Positions 53,139-62,197 of a DNA stretch of 64,000 nucleotides are shown here, piece by piece. The DNA is from Oleiagrimonas soli (GTDB lineage: Bacteria; Pseudomonadota; Gammaproteobacteria; Xanthomonadales; Rhodanobacteraceae): positions 928,699 through 992,698 of the forward strand of contig NZ_KN196470.1 of NCBI RefSeq assembly GCF_000761445.1, given 5' to 3'. The notes beneath the pieces were generated by a model. It had not been told where the DNA came from and searched no databases. It saw only the letters and a list, made by a program, of their open reading frames with translations. The position numbers and the translations under genes are program-made. Position 1 is the stretch's first letter. The number at the start of each line of letters is the position of its first letter.

Positions 53139-53480
53139 ATGGACGTTCTCGATCGCATCAAGACCCTCGTCGACGAACAGCCCATCGTGCTGTTCATGAA
53201 GGGCACGCCCACGTTTCCGATGTGCGGCTTCTCCAGCCGCGCCGTCGATGCGCTGAACAGCGTCGGTGCGCGGTTCCACGCGGTCAACGTGCTGGAGGAT
53301 CCGTCGGTGCGCGCCAGCCTGCCGCATTTCGGTAACTGGCCGACGTTTCCGCAGCTCTACATCCAGGGCGAGCTGATCGGCGGCTGCGACATCGTCGAGG
53401 ACCTGAAAGCTTCGGGACAGCTCGAGCGCATGGTGGTCGATCTGCAGCAGGCCGCTGCGGTGCAGGGAGACCCGGCATGA
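53139..53480 (+). CDS. grxD: Monothiol glutaredoxin (Grx4 type)
   Basis: This 113-residue protein has the CGFS active site (Cys29) in TPTFPMCGFSSRAVDAL, plus NWPTFPQLYIQGELIGGCDIVEDL. CGFS glutaredoxins bind a 2Fe-2S cluster with glutathione and pass it on. Its stop overlaps the ATG of the following SDR gene (ATGA). No clear ribosome site is seen before its own ATG. Confidence 0.96.
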   Translation: MDVLDRIKTLVDEQPIVLFMKGTPTFPMCGFSSRAVDALNSVGARFHAVNVLEDPSVRASLPHFGNWPTFPQLYIQGELIGGCDIVEDLKASGQLERMVVDLQQAAAVQGDPA

Positions 53481-54268
53481 TGCCGATGCGCCGCCTCTCG
53501 GCGCATCCGCCACTCGGCGAGCGGCCGCTCGAAGGCCGCGTGATCGTCGTCACCGGCGCCACGGGCGGACTCGGCAGCGCGGTGGCGCATGCGGTATCCG
53601 CGGCCGGCGCGACGCCGGTGCTGATCGGCAAGCGCAAGCGTGAACTGGAAAAACTCTACGACGCGCTGGTCGAGGCCGGCGGCGCGCAGCCGGCGATCGC
53701 GCCGATGAACCTGGAAACGGCCACGCCCAACGACTTCGACGAGATCGTCGCCGCGCTGCAGCGTGAACTCGGTCGACTCGATGGCCTGGTGCACTGCGCG
53801 GTGATGTTCGAGGGCCTGACGCCGATGGCGATGCACAAGCCTGACGAATGGCTGAAAGTGCTGCAGGTCAACGTGTCCGCGCCGTTCGCGCTGACCCAAT
53901 CCTGCATGCCGCTGATGCAGGCGGCCGAGGACAGCGCAGTGATCTTCGTCACCGACGATCCGCAGCGCATGGGCCGCGCGCACTGGGGCGCCTACGGCGT
54001 CAGCAAGGCCGCGGTCGAACGCATGGCGTCGATTCTGCATGACGAAACCGACGATTCGACGCTGCGCGTGCATGTGCTGCTGCCGGGGCCGATGCGCACG
54101 TCGCTGCGGCGCATGGCGTGGTTCGGCGAAGACACCATGAAACATCCGACGCCGGAGGCCACGGCGCAGGCGGTGGTGCATCTGCTGTCCGCACAGGGCG
54201 CGGCGGCGCGGGGCGCGATTATCGATCTGCGTCCGCAGGATGCCGAGCGCGCGTCCGACGTCGCCTGA
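53477..54268 (+). CDS. Short-chain dehydrogenase/reductase, YciK-like
   Basis: This 263-residue SDR has the NAD(P) glycine motif in VVTGATGGLGSAVAHAV, a VHCAVMFEGLTPM segment, and the catalytic Tyr-Lys in HWGAYGVSKAAVERM. It most resembles YciK, an oxidoreductase of unknown substrate. It is coupled to grxD by overlap. Confidence 0.87.
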   Translation: MMPMRRLSAHPPLGERPLEGRVIVVTGATGGLGSAVAHAVSAAGATPVLIGKRKRELEKLYDALVEAGGAQPAIAPMNLETATPNDFDEIVAALQRELGRLDGLVHCAVMFEGLTPMAMHKPDEWLKVLQVNVSAPFALTQSCMPLMQAAEDSAVIFVTDDPQRMGRAHWGAYGVSKAAVERMASILHDETDDSTLRVHVLLPGPMRTSLRRMAWFGEDTMKHPTPEATAQAVVHLLSAQGAAARGAIIDLRPQDAERASDVA

Positions 54269-54352
54269 TCCGCGCGTCCGACTGGCGTATTCTTCCACGG
54301 CGTCCAGCGCCACTCACGGCATGTCGATTGCCCACTACCTGCGGAAACGTCG

Positions 54353-54964
54353 ATGGAAGCCCACATGACCCCGCTGTCCGCCGGACTCCTGTTGTTCCTG
54401 ATCATGGATCCGCTGGGCAACATCCCGTTCTTCCTGAGCCTGCTCAAGCACGTGCCGCCGCAGCGCCGGCGCTGGGTGGTGATTCGCGAGTTGCTGATCG
54501 CGCTGGCGGTGCTGGCGGCGTTCCTGGTCGGCGGGCAGTACATCCTCAGTCTGCTGCAGCTGAAGCAGGAATCGGTCAGCATCGGCGGCGGCATCGTGCT
54601 GTTCCTGATCGGCATCCGCATGGTGTTTCCGCCGGCCGACGGCGGCATCTTCGGCAAGCCGGGCGAGGGCGAGCCGTTCATCGTGCCGATGGCGATTCCC
54701 GGCGTGGCCGGTCCCTCGGCGATGGCCGCGCTGCTGCTGCTGGCCAACAACCAGCCGGGACGGCTGATGGAGTGGGGCATCGCGCTGTTTCTGGCCTGGC
54801 TGGCGACCTCGGTCATCCTGCTCAGCGCCACCTACCTGTTCCGCTGGCTCGGCGAGAGCGTGCTGACCGCGCTGGAGCGGCTCATGGGCATGCTGCTGAT
54901 CGCCCTTTCGGTGCAGATGTTCCTGGCCGGCGTGGCGGCGTATTTCAAGGCGGCCGGGTTCTGA
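54353..54964 (+). CDS. MarC-family integral membrane protein (YhgN-like)
   Basis: This 203-residue protein has six predicted helices with the family marker FLIMDPLGNIPFFLSLLK and PMAIPGVAGPSAMAALLLLAN. Despite the name, MarC proteins are not proven antibiotic-resistance factors. The start may also be the ATG at 54365, which has GGAAG at fair distance. It stands alone between grxD-yciK and the acyltransferase. Confidence 0.88.
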   Translation: MEAHMTPLSAGLLLFLIMDPLGNIPFFLSLLKHVPPQRRRWVVIRELLIALAVLAAFLVGGQYILSLLQLKQESVSIGGGIVLFLIGIRMVFPPADGGIFGKPGEGEPFIVPMAIPGVAGPSAMAALLLLANNQPGRLMEWGIALFLAWLATSVILLSATYLFRWLGESVLTALERLMGMLLIALSVQMFLAGVAAYFKAAGF

Positions 54965-55120
54965 CGGGCGGCCGCGGAGGGGGCTGGATCGGGGTCCGCG
55001 CGTTCGTGCATACTGTGGCGTATGGAAGACGTTCGGGACTGTCATCATCGGTCCCGCATGCTGTAGAGCTTCTGTAACATGGCATTGCCACAGTAGCTGC
55101 GCAGATTGGGAGGTACGGTC

Positions 55121-56833
55121 ATGCTCAGCGTCGAAGAAACTCTGAAGTCGCGCCTGCCCTGGCTGGCGAACCATCCGCGCATCCGCAAGCCGGTTGCGGG
55201 GCTACTGGGTCGTCTGGCGGCCGAAGAGGATTTCAATCGCACCCTGCGTTCGCTGGAAGGCCTGGAAGGGTTCGACTTCGTCGAGCAGGGCTTGCGCAAT
55301 CTCGGCGTGACCTGTCACGTGACGCCGCGCGAACTCGAACACGTGCCGTCCGAAGGCGCGTTGCTGATCGTCGCCAACCATCCGCTCGGCATGATCGACG
55401 CACTGGCCCTGTTGAAGACGGTCGGCTCGGTGCGCAAGGACGTGCGCATTCTCGGCAACGACATTCTCGGCATGATGCCCGGGCTGCGACCGCTGCTGCT
55501 GCCGGTGGACGTGTTCGGCAAGGGCGCGGCTTCGCGGCTGCGCGGCATTTATCGCGCGCTCGACGAGGGGCAGGCGCTGATCGTCTTTCCCGCCGGCGAA
55601 GTCTCGCGCATGGGGCCGGCCGGCGTTCGCGACGGCGCCTGGTCCGGCGGCTTCGCACGCATGGCCAAGCGCAGCGGTGCGTCGGTGCTTCCGGTGCATA
55701 TCGCAGCGCGCAATTCGGCCGCTTTCTACGGCATGTCCATGCTGGCCAAGCCGCTGGCGACTGCGATGCTGCCGCGCGAGGCGGTAAACCGCCGGCTGCG
55801 TCGCATCGGTCTCGGCATCGGCGCGCTGATCGGCGCCGACGAGTTGAAACAGCGCAGCGAGGACCATCCGGAAACGGCGGCTCGACTGATGCGCCGCCAT
55901 GTCTACCGACTGGCGCGCGGGCGCGGACTGATTTTCGGCGGTCAGGCGCCGCTGGCGCATGCCGAGCCGGCCGAGGCCGTAGCCGCGGAGCTGGCCGCCC
56001 AAGGCGAGTTGCTGGCCGATCTGGCCGACGGCAAGCAGGCCTGGCTGCTGCCCGGCAGCGAGAACAGCACGGTGCTGCGCGAGATCGGTCGTCTGCGTGA
56101 ACTGACGTTCCGCCGCGTCGGCGAGGGCACGGGCCTGCGCTGCGATCTGGATCAGTACGACGCCTGGTACGAGCATCTGGTGCTCTGGGACCCCCAGGAA
56201 TCCAAGGTCGTCGGCGCCTACCGTTTCGGTCACGGCGGCCGCATTCTCGCCGAGCGCGGTCTGGCGGGTTTGTACAGCGCCAGCCTGTTCGATTACACCG
56301 AACGCAGCGAGACGCACCTGGCACAGGGCCTGGAACTCGGCCGCAGCTTCATTGCGCCGGCCTACTGGCGCTCGCGCGCGCTGGATCAGTTGTGGCGCGG
56401 CATCGGTCTGTATCTGCAAAAACATCCGGAGCTGCGCTTCCTGTTCGGCCCGGTCAGCATGTCGGTCAGTCTGCCGCGCGAAGCGCGCGAATGGATCGTG
56501 GCCGCGCATCAGCATTATTTCGGTCGCGCCGGTCTGGCCAGCGCGCGGCGGCCGTTCGTGATCTCGCCGGAGATCGTCGACGGCGTGCGGCGCGAGCTGG
56601 ACGGTCTGGAGCCGAGCATCGGTCTGGGACGCCTGCGACATCATCTCGATGCGCTCGGCGTGACCATGCCGGTGCTGTACCGCCAGTACGTCGATCTGGT
56701 CGAACCCGAGGGCGTCCAGTTCCTGGATTTCGGCGAAGATCCTGGTTTTTCCGGATGCGTGGACGGCCTGGTCATGCTCGATCTCGCGCATCTGAAGCCG
56801 GCCAAGCGCGCGCGCTATCTGGGCAAGAACTGA
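55121..56833 (+). CDS. Two-domain acyltransferase, OlsF-like (PlsC plus GNAT/OlsB)
   Basis: This 570-residue protein has an N-terminal PlsC-type domain (about 60-265) with IVANHPLGMIDALALL, VFPAGEVSRMG and VLPVHIAARN, and a C-terminal GNAT domain of the OlsB type (about 325-540), with RELTFRRVGEGTG, VVGAYRFGHG and ELGRSFIAPAYWRSRALDQLWRGIG. This order matches OlsF, which makes ornithine lipids with one protein. A GGGAGG ribosome site precedes the ATG. No olsC-type hydroxylase is adjacent. The exact lipid product is not proven. Confidence 0.78.
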   Translation: MLSVEETLKSRLPWLANHPRIRKPVAGLLGRLAAEEDFNRTLRSLEGLEGFDFVEQGLRNLGVTCHVTPRELEHVPSEGALLIVANHPLGMIDALALLKTVGSVRKDVRILGNDILGMMPGLRPLLLPVDVFGKGAASRLRGIYRALDEGQALIVFPAGEVSRMGPAGVRDGAWSGGFARMAKRSGASVLPVHIAARNSAAFYGMSMLAKPLATAMLPREAVNRRLRRIGLGIGALIGADELKQRSEDHPETAARLMRRHVYRLARGRGLIFGGQAPLAHAEPAEAVAAELAAQGELLADLADGKQAWLLPGSENSTVLREIGRLRELTFRRVGEGTGLRCDLDQYDAWYEHLVLWDPQESKVVGAYRFGHGGRILAERGLAGLYSASLFDYTERSETHLAQGLELGRSFIAPAYWRSRALDQLWRGIGLYLQKHPELRFLFGPVSMSVSLPREAREWIVAAHQHYFGRAGLASARRPFVISPEIVDGVRRELDGLEPSIGLGRLRHHLDALGVTMPVLYRQYVDLVEPEGVQFLDFGEDPGFSGCVDGLVMLDLAHLKPAKRARYLGKN

Positions 56834-56903
56834 GCGTCAAAGCGCCGCATGGATGGCGGTCGGATCCGATGACAGAGCGACATAAAAATGTCATCGCGTT
56901 GGT

Positions 56904-56920
56904 GTTAAACTACCATTAAC
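56904..56920. promoter_or_regulatory. Inverted repeat ahead of the TonB-dependent receptor gene
   Basis: GTTAA-N7-TTAAC lies about 135 bases before the receptor start, in an A/T-rich patch unlike its surroundings. It could be a promoter or a regulator site for the receptor gene. Confidence 0.35.
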
Positions 56921-57054
56921 CAGCGCGGTTGGTAGGCGCCGTGCGGGTGCCATTAGGGGACAGATGCAAGCTGATGCTGGCGGATGCCGTCGCAGCCGCT
57001 GTCCTGGTGTTTATCTTTCGAGTCCAGCTTCTTGTTGCGAGTGGGGAAATCACA

Positions 57055-60000
57055 ATGATGAGAAACATTCGAGCGCGTGCGTTGCCTCTGGCGATCGCGA
57101 CGCTGCTGGCGGCAGCGCCGGCGATGGCCCAGAACGTTACTTCGGCCGGCGTCAGCGGTCGTGTGGTCGATGCGCAGGGTCAGCCTGTCGCCAACGCCAC
57201 CGTGCAGATCGTGCACGAGCCGTCGGGCACCACCAAGGTCGTCACCACCAATGCCGACGGCCGTTACACCGCGCAGGGCCTGCGCGTCGGCGGTCCGTTC
57301 GACATCACCGTCACCAAGTCCGGTCTGTCGCAGGGTGAAAAGGACAACATCTACCTGCAGCTGGGTCAGGTCTCCGCGGTCAATCTGACGCTGGGCGCCG
57401 GCACGGCGAACGCGCAGCAGCTGGGCACGGTCACCGTGACCGACTCGGCGCTCACCCAGGTCTTCAACCCGGACAACAAGGGTCTGTCGACCAACGTCTC
57501 GCAGCGTGAACTGGAAGCCAACCCGGCCGCCAACCGCTCGATCGACGACGTCGCTCGTCTGGATCCGCGCATCAACGTGACCGATCAGGGCGACGGCTCG
57601 ATCTCGGCCATGGGCCTGCCGAACCGCTTCAACAACATTCAGGTCGATGGCGTCGGCGTGGGCGACCCGTTCGGCCTGAACGCGAACGGCCTGCCGTACC
57701 AGAACTCGCCGATCTCGCAGGACACCATCGCCGAGTACAACATCTCGACGTCGAACTACGACGTGGCCTCCGACACCGTCGGCGCCGACATCAACGCGGT
57801 GACCAAGTCGGGCACGAACGAGTTCCACGGTTCGGTCTACTACGTCTACCAGAACGCCGACAAGATGGTCGGTGACGCGGGCTGGCTGGATTCCAGCAAC
57901 CCGGGCTACAAGTACAACGGCTTTAAGAAGAACACGACGACCGGTTTCACGATCGGCGGTCCGATCATCAAGGACAAGCTGTTCTTCTTCCTGTCCGCCG
58001 AGAAGCAGAAGGTCACCGGCATCGGTGCCGATTCGGCCAACGGTCTGGACTACAGCCTGGGTAACGGCCCGTCCACTTCCAACAAGCTGTCGCCGGGCGA
58101 CGTGCAGAAGGTCATCGACGCGGCCAAGAGCGTGGGCCTGCAGCCGGGCACCTTCGGCGGCGCCAGCGCCGTGACCCTGGAAGACAAGCGCTACCTGGGC
58201 AAGATCGACTGGAACGTCACCGACAATCATCGCGTGAGCCTGTCGTTCAACAAGACCAAGGAAACGCTGCCGCAGATCCTCGGCAACTCGTCGAACTCGA
58301 TCGGCCTGAGTACCTACATGTACACGAAGGCCATCAAGACCGACAACGTCTCGCTGCAGTTCTTCGACGATTGGTCGGACAACTTCTCCACCGAGACCAA
58401 GATCGGCTACCAGCACTACACGCAGGACACCCAGGTGCCGTATCAGGCGCCGCAGGTGCAGGTCTACGTGGACGGCCGCTACACTTCGCCGAGCGTGTAC
58501 CTGGGCGAAGAGCAGTACCGTCACTACAACAAGATCGACACCAAGAAGACCACGCTGTTCTGGGCGGGTACGTACTACGCCGGCGATCACACGATCAAGG
58601 GTGGTATCTACGCCGAGCGCAACAAGATCTACAACCTGTTCGGTCGCACCGAGTTCGGCGCGTACGTGTTCAGCAGCATCGCCGACTTCCAGGCGGGCAA
58701 CTACTACTCGTACAACCTGTACCAGCCGGCCGCGGGCTACACGCTCAACGACGTCGCCGCGGAGTGGACGTACACCCAGTACAGCCCGTTCCTGCAGGAC
58801 ACCTGGCAGGTCAACGACAACCTGTCGATCCAGTACGGCGTCCGCGTGGACATCCCGAAGGCCAACAAGAAGCCGATCTACAACGCGCAGTTCGAGCAGA
58901 CCTTCGGTTACCCGAACAACAACACGCTGGGTTGGAAGAACAAGGTCATCGAGCCGCGCTTCTCGTTCAACTACACCTTCGACACCGAGCGCATGACGCA
59001 GCTGCGCGGCGGCTTCGGTTTGTTCCAAACCTTCCCGCCGGCGGTGTGGCTGACCAATCCGTACCAGAACAACGGCATGACGGTCTCGACCTACACGGTG
59101 TACGACCCGACCCAGGCTGCGTTCAGCCCGGATGCGTTCAACCAGAACATTCCGGCCGGTGGCCCGAGCGCCTCGCAGATGGACGTCGACACGATCTCGT
59201 CCGACTTCAAGCTGCCGACCGTGTGGAAGGCCAGCCTGGCTCTGGATCGCGAGCTGCCGTGGATGGGGCTGATCGGATCGATCGAGTATCAGCACACCCA
59301 GGCCAACAACGCGATCTTCTACCGTGCCCTGAACATCGGTGCCCCGACCGGCACCCTGCCGGACGGCCGCCAGCAGTTCTGGTCCAATCCGACCACGGGT
59401 TCGGGTAGTCGTTACGCCAATGCCGATCCGGCGTTCTACAGCCTGTCGACCGAGCTCAGCAACACCAGCAAGGGCAAGACCGACAGCCTGACCTTGGCGT
59501 TGTCCAAGCCGTTCGCCGACGACTGGTCGGCCAGCGCCGCGTTCACCTACACCCATGCCACCGAAGTGAATCCGGCGGGCAGCTCGCAGGCATCCTCGGG
59601 CTACAAGTACTGGGCGCGCGTGAACCCGAACCAGGAGATCGCCAGCACCGCCGAGCGCAGTATCCCGGTGAGCGTGAAGCTGGGCGCGACCTGGCGTCAT
59701 GCCTTCTTCGGCAACTACAACACCATGGTGTCGGCCTTCTACACGGGCCACAGCGGTCTGCCGTACACCTGGATCTTCTCGGGTGACGTCAACGGTGACG
59801 GCGTGACCTACGAGGATCCGATCTACATCCCGACCCTGAACGACGCCAAGGTGAGCTACGGTTCGGCCAGCGCCAAGGTGGTGCAGCAGTTCCAGAACTT
59901 CATCGACAGCGATCCGTATCTGGCGGGTCACCGCGGTCAGATTGCCGGCATAAACGAAGCCCGCAATTCCTGGGTGAACACGATGAACCTGAGCGTCCAG

Positions 60001-60297
60001 CAGGAGATTCCGGGCCTGTTCAAGGGCAACAAGGGCATCATCCGCCTCGACGTCTACAACTTCCTGAACATGCTCAACAAGAAGTGGGGCGACGTTCGTT
60101 ACGTGGGTGGCTACGACACGCGCACGCTGGCTGGCTACGACGGCCTGAATGCGCAGGGCCAGTACGTCTACTACCTGCCCACCGACAAGAACGGCAACTA
60201 CCAGCCGCAGCAGGAAGAGACCTACGACGCCGGCGGCAACCCGACTCGCGTGGTTTCGCGCTGGTCGGCCATGCTGACGCTGAAGTACACGTTCTAA
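57055..60297 (+). CDS. Oar-type TonB-dependent outer-membrane receptor
   Basis: This 1080-residue protein has a signal peptide (to about AAAPAMAQ), and an N-terminal carboxypeptidase-regulatory-like beta domain (VSGRVVDAQGQPVANATVQIVHEPSG). The plug domain is RSIDDVARLDPRINV ... GVGVGDPFGLNANGLPYQNSP. A large barrel ends in KYTF with a C-terminal Phe, as usual for outer-membrane proteins. It resembles Oar-like receptors common in Xanthomonadaceae. The ligand is unknown; no transport or enzyme partner is adjacent. The start at 57055 has GGGGAAAT before it; the frame is open further up, but the signal peptide fits this start. Confidence 0.92.
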   Translation: MMRNIRARALPLAIATLLAAAPAMAQNVTSAGVSGRVVDAQGQPVANATVQIVHEPSGTTKVVTTNADGRYTAQGLRVGGPFDITVTKSGLSQGEKDNIYLQLGQVSAVNLTLGAGTANAQQLGTVTVTDSALTQVFNPDNKGLSTNVSQRELEANPAANRSIDDVARLDPRINVTDQGDGSISAMGLPNRFNNIQVDGVGVGDPFGLNANGLPYQNSPISQDTIAEYNISTSNYDVASDTVGADINAVTKSGTNEFHGSVYYVYQNADKMVGDAGWLDSSNPGYKYNGFKKNTTTGFTIGGPIIKDKLFFFLSAEKQKVTGIGADSANGLDYSLGNGPSTSNKLSPGDVQKVIDAAKSVGLQPGTFGGASAVTLEDKRYLGKIDWNVTDNHRVSLSFNKTKETLPQILGNSSNSIGLSTYMYTKAIKTDNVSLQFFDDWSDNFSTETKIGYQHYTQDTQVPYQAPQVQVYVDGRYTSPSVYLGEEQYRHYNKIDTKKTTLFWAGTYYAGDHTIKGGIYAERNKIYNLFGRTEFGAYVFSSIADFQAGNYYSYNLYQPAAGYTLNDVAAEWTYTQYSPFLQDTWQVNDNLSIQYGVRVDIPKANKKPIYNAQFEQTFGYPNNNTLGWKNKVIEPRFSFNYTFDTERMTQLRGGFGLFQTFPPAVWLTNPYQNNGMTVSTYTVYDPTQAAFSPDAFNQNIPAGGPSASQMDVDTISSDFKLPTVWKASLALDRELPWMGLIGSIEYQHTQANNAIFYRALNIGAPTGTLPDGRQQFWSNPTTGSGSRYANADPAFYSLSTELSNTSKGKTDSLTLALSKPFADDWSASAAFTYTHATEVNPAGSSQASSGYKYWARVNPNQEIASTAERSIPVSVKLGATWRHAFFGNYNTMVSAFYTGHSGLPYTWIFSGDVNGDGVTYEDPIYIPTLNDAKVSYGSASAKVVQQFQNFIDSDPYLAGHRGQIAGINEARNSWVNTMNLSVQQEIPGLFKGNKGIIRLDVYNFLNMLNKKWGDVRYVGGYDTRTLAGYDGLNAQGQYVYYLPTDKNGNYQPQQEETYDAGGNPTRVVSRWSAMLTLKYTF

Positions 60298-60319
60298 TCG
60301 GTCTGTTCGCAGTCCATCG

Positions 60320-60351
60320 GCCGGCGTCCGCGAGGGCGCCGGCTTTTTTTT
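60320..60351 (+). terminator. Rho-independent terminator of the receptor gene
   Basis: GCCGGCG/CGCCGGC stem, a 10-base loop, then T8, beginning 23 bases after the stop codon. Confidence 0.92.
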
Positions 60352-60484
60352 GCCCGGGCGCAGTCGTCGAGAATGCAACCGAGGCTTGACCTATGCGGAT
60401 TCGCCCGCAAAGCTTGCGGGACGTCACGGCTGCCGTCGGTACCGTCTTCGACTGCGCTGCAGGCGTCAAAGGAGCACCCTACAC

Positions 60485-61900
60485 GTGAACGACTCGTACG
60501 CCGGCCAGCCCGGCTCCGGAACCGTCAGCGCGCGCATCTCGCCCGCCGGCGGCCTCGACATCCTTTCCCGCAATGAAGTCGCGCGTCTGCGCGATGCCAG
60601 CAGTTCCGGTCTGCATGCGCTGCTGCGCCGCTGCGCACTGGCCGTGCTGACTTCCGGCAGCCTCAGCGACGACCCGCGCGGCATGCTGGAGCAGTACCCG
60701 GATTTCGACATCGAAGTGTTGCAGCAGGAACGCGGCATCAAGATCGAGCTGAAGAACGCGCCGGCGCAGGCCTTCGTCGACGGCCAGATCATCCGCGGCA
60801 TCAACGAACTGCTGGTGGCGGTGGTGCGTGACATTGTCTACGTCGCCACGCAGATCGCGCCGCGCGAGTTCACCGAGGCCGGCTCGGAGGGCCTGACCCA
60901 GATCGCCTTCGAGATCCTGCGCAACGCGCGCATCCTGCGCACGCACATCGATCCGAATCTGGTCGTGTGCTGGGGCGGACATTCGATCTCGCGCCACGAA
61001 TACGACTACACCAAGGCAGTCGGCTACCAGCTCGGCCTTCGCTTGCTGGACATCTGCACCGGTTGCGGCCCCGGCGCGATGAAGGGGCCGATGAAGGGCG
61101 CCACGATCGCCCACGCCAAACAGCGCCGGCGCAAGAACCGCTACATCGGCATCACCGAGCCGGGCATCATCGCGGCCGAGTCGCCGAATCCGATCGTCAA
61201 TCACCTGGTGATCATGCCGGACATCGAGAAGCGCCTGGAGGCCTTCGTACGCATGGGGCACGGCATCATCGTGTTCCCGGGCGGCGTGGGCACGGCCGAG
61301 GAGATTCTGTATCTGTTGGGCATTCTGCTGCATCCGCAGAACCGCGAAATCCCGTTCCCGCTGATCTTCAGCGGGCCGGCCAGTTCGGCCGCCTACTTCG
61401 AGCAGATCGACCGTTTCCTGCGTCTGGCGCTGGGCGATGCCGTGGCCGAGCGTTACGAGATCATCATCGGCGATCCGGCGGCGGTCGCGCGCAGCATGGT
61501 GCGCGGCCTGGAGAAGGTGCGCAATTATCGTCTGGACACCAAGGATGCGTTCTTCTTCAACTGGTCGTTGCACATTCCGTATGCGTTCCAGCAGCCGTTC
61601 GCGCCGACGCACGAGGCGATGGCCGGATTGCGCATCCGCCGCGACCGCGCGCAGCACGAGCTGGCCGCCGACCTGCGGCGTGCGTTCTCGGGCATCGTGG
61701 CCGGCAACGTCAAGGAAGAGGGCATGCGTGCGATCGAGCTGCACGGCCCGTTCCGCATCGACGGCGACCCGGAGATCATGCGCGCGCTGGACACGCTGCT
61801 GAAGGCGTTCGTCGACCAGCAGCGCATGAAACTGCCTGGCGGCACGGCTTACGAGCCGTGCTACCGCGTCGCGCACGGAGAAAATGCAGCGCCGGCTTGA
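60485..61900 (+). CDS. ppnN: Pyrimidine/purine nucleotide 5'-monophosphate nucleosidase (PpnN, YgdH)
   Basis: This 471-residue LOG-family enzyme cleaves nucleoside monophosphates to base and ribose-5-phosphate and is a (p)ppGpp target in E. coli. It contains CWGGHSISRHEYDYTKAVGYQLGLR, CTGCGPGAMKGPMKGATIAHAKQR and GIIVFPGGVGTAEEILYLLGIL (PGGxGTxxE motif). The GTG at 60485 has AAGGAG before it. The length compares with 454 in E. coli. Confidence 0.94.
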   Translation: MNDSYAGQPGSGTVSARISPAGGLDILSRNEVARLRDASSSGLHALLRRCALAVLTSGSLSDDPRGMLEQYPDFDIEVLQQERGIKIELKNAPAQAFVDGQIIRGINELLVAVVRDIVYVATQIAPREFTEAGSEGLTQIAFEILRNARILRTHIDPNLVVCWGGHSISRHEYDYTKAVGYQLGLRLLDICTGCGPGAMKGPMKGATIAHAKQRRRKNRYIGITEPGIIAAESPNPIVNHLVIMPDIEKRLEAFVRMGHGIIVFPGGVGTAEEILYLLGILLHPQNREIPFPLIFSGPASSAAYFEQIDRFLRLALGDAVAERYEIIIGDPAAVARSMVRGLEKVRNYRLDTKDAFFFNWSLHIPYAFQQPFAPTHEAMAGLRIRRDRAQHELAADLRRAFSGIVAGNVKEEGMRAIELHGPFRIDGDPEIMRALDTLLKAFVDQQRMKLPGGTAYEPCYRVAHGENAAPA

Positions 61901-61937
61901 CAGATCGGCGCTCGGCAGCAAAAATACGCAGCTCGCT

Positions 61938-62014
61938 GCCCGAATAGCTCAGCTGGTTAGAGCACTAGACTGTTAATCTGGGGGTCCTTGGTTCGAGTCC
62001 AAGTTCGGGCGCCA
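61938..62014 (+). tRNA. tRNA-Asn (GTT)
   Basis: The 77-nt cloverleaf has acceptor stem GCCCGAA/TTCGGGC, a D arm (GCTC/GAGC) and an anticodon stem CTAGA/TCTGG with loop CTGTTAA (anticodon GTT). The T arm is CTTGG-TTCGAGT-CCAAG, and CCA is encoded. It is followed nine bases later by a strong terminator. Confidence 0.97.
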
Positions 62015-62022
62015 GATCAATC

Positions 62023-62058
62023 GAAGGCCCTGCGCATCGCGCAGGGCCTTCGTCTTTT
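62023..62058 (+). terminator. Terminator behind tRNA-Asn
   Basis: A perfect 13-base stem GAAGGCCCTGCGC/GCGCAGGGCCTTC with a three-base loop is followed by GTCTTTT. Confidence 0.9.
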
Positions 62059-62197
62059 GCGCGATCCGGTGCTGCGCGCGGCGCGCCGGTTCGCGCCACC
62101 GCAGTACGCTGCACAGTCGGCAGAATTCGTGCCCGCCCCGGCTTCTCGCTCGTGGAAAAGACGAACGATTCGCGTGGAGTTGCCGACGCGGCGGCAC

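Noticed and set aside
56953-60378. 1141-codon open frame on the minus strand
   Set aside because: It is antisense to the TonB-dependent receptor, Arg/Val/His-rich and without motifs; it is a by-product of high G/C codon bias.
61938-62058. tRNA-Asn as an attachment site for an integrated element
   Set aside because: No second copy of the tRNA end, integrase or foreign block follows; uvrB comes soon after.
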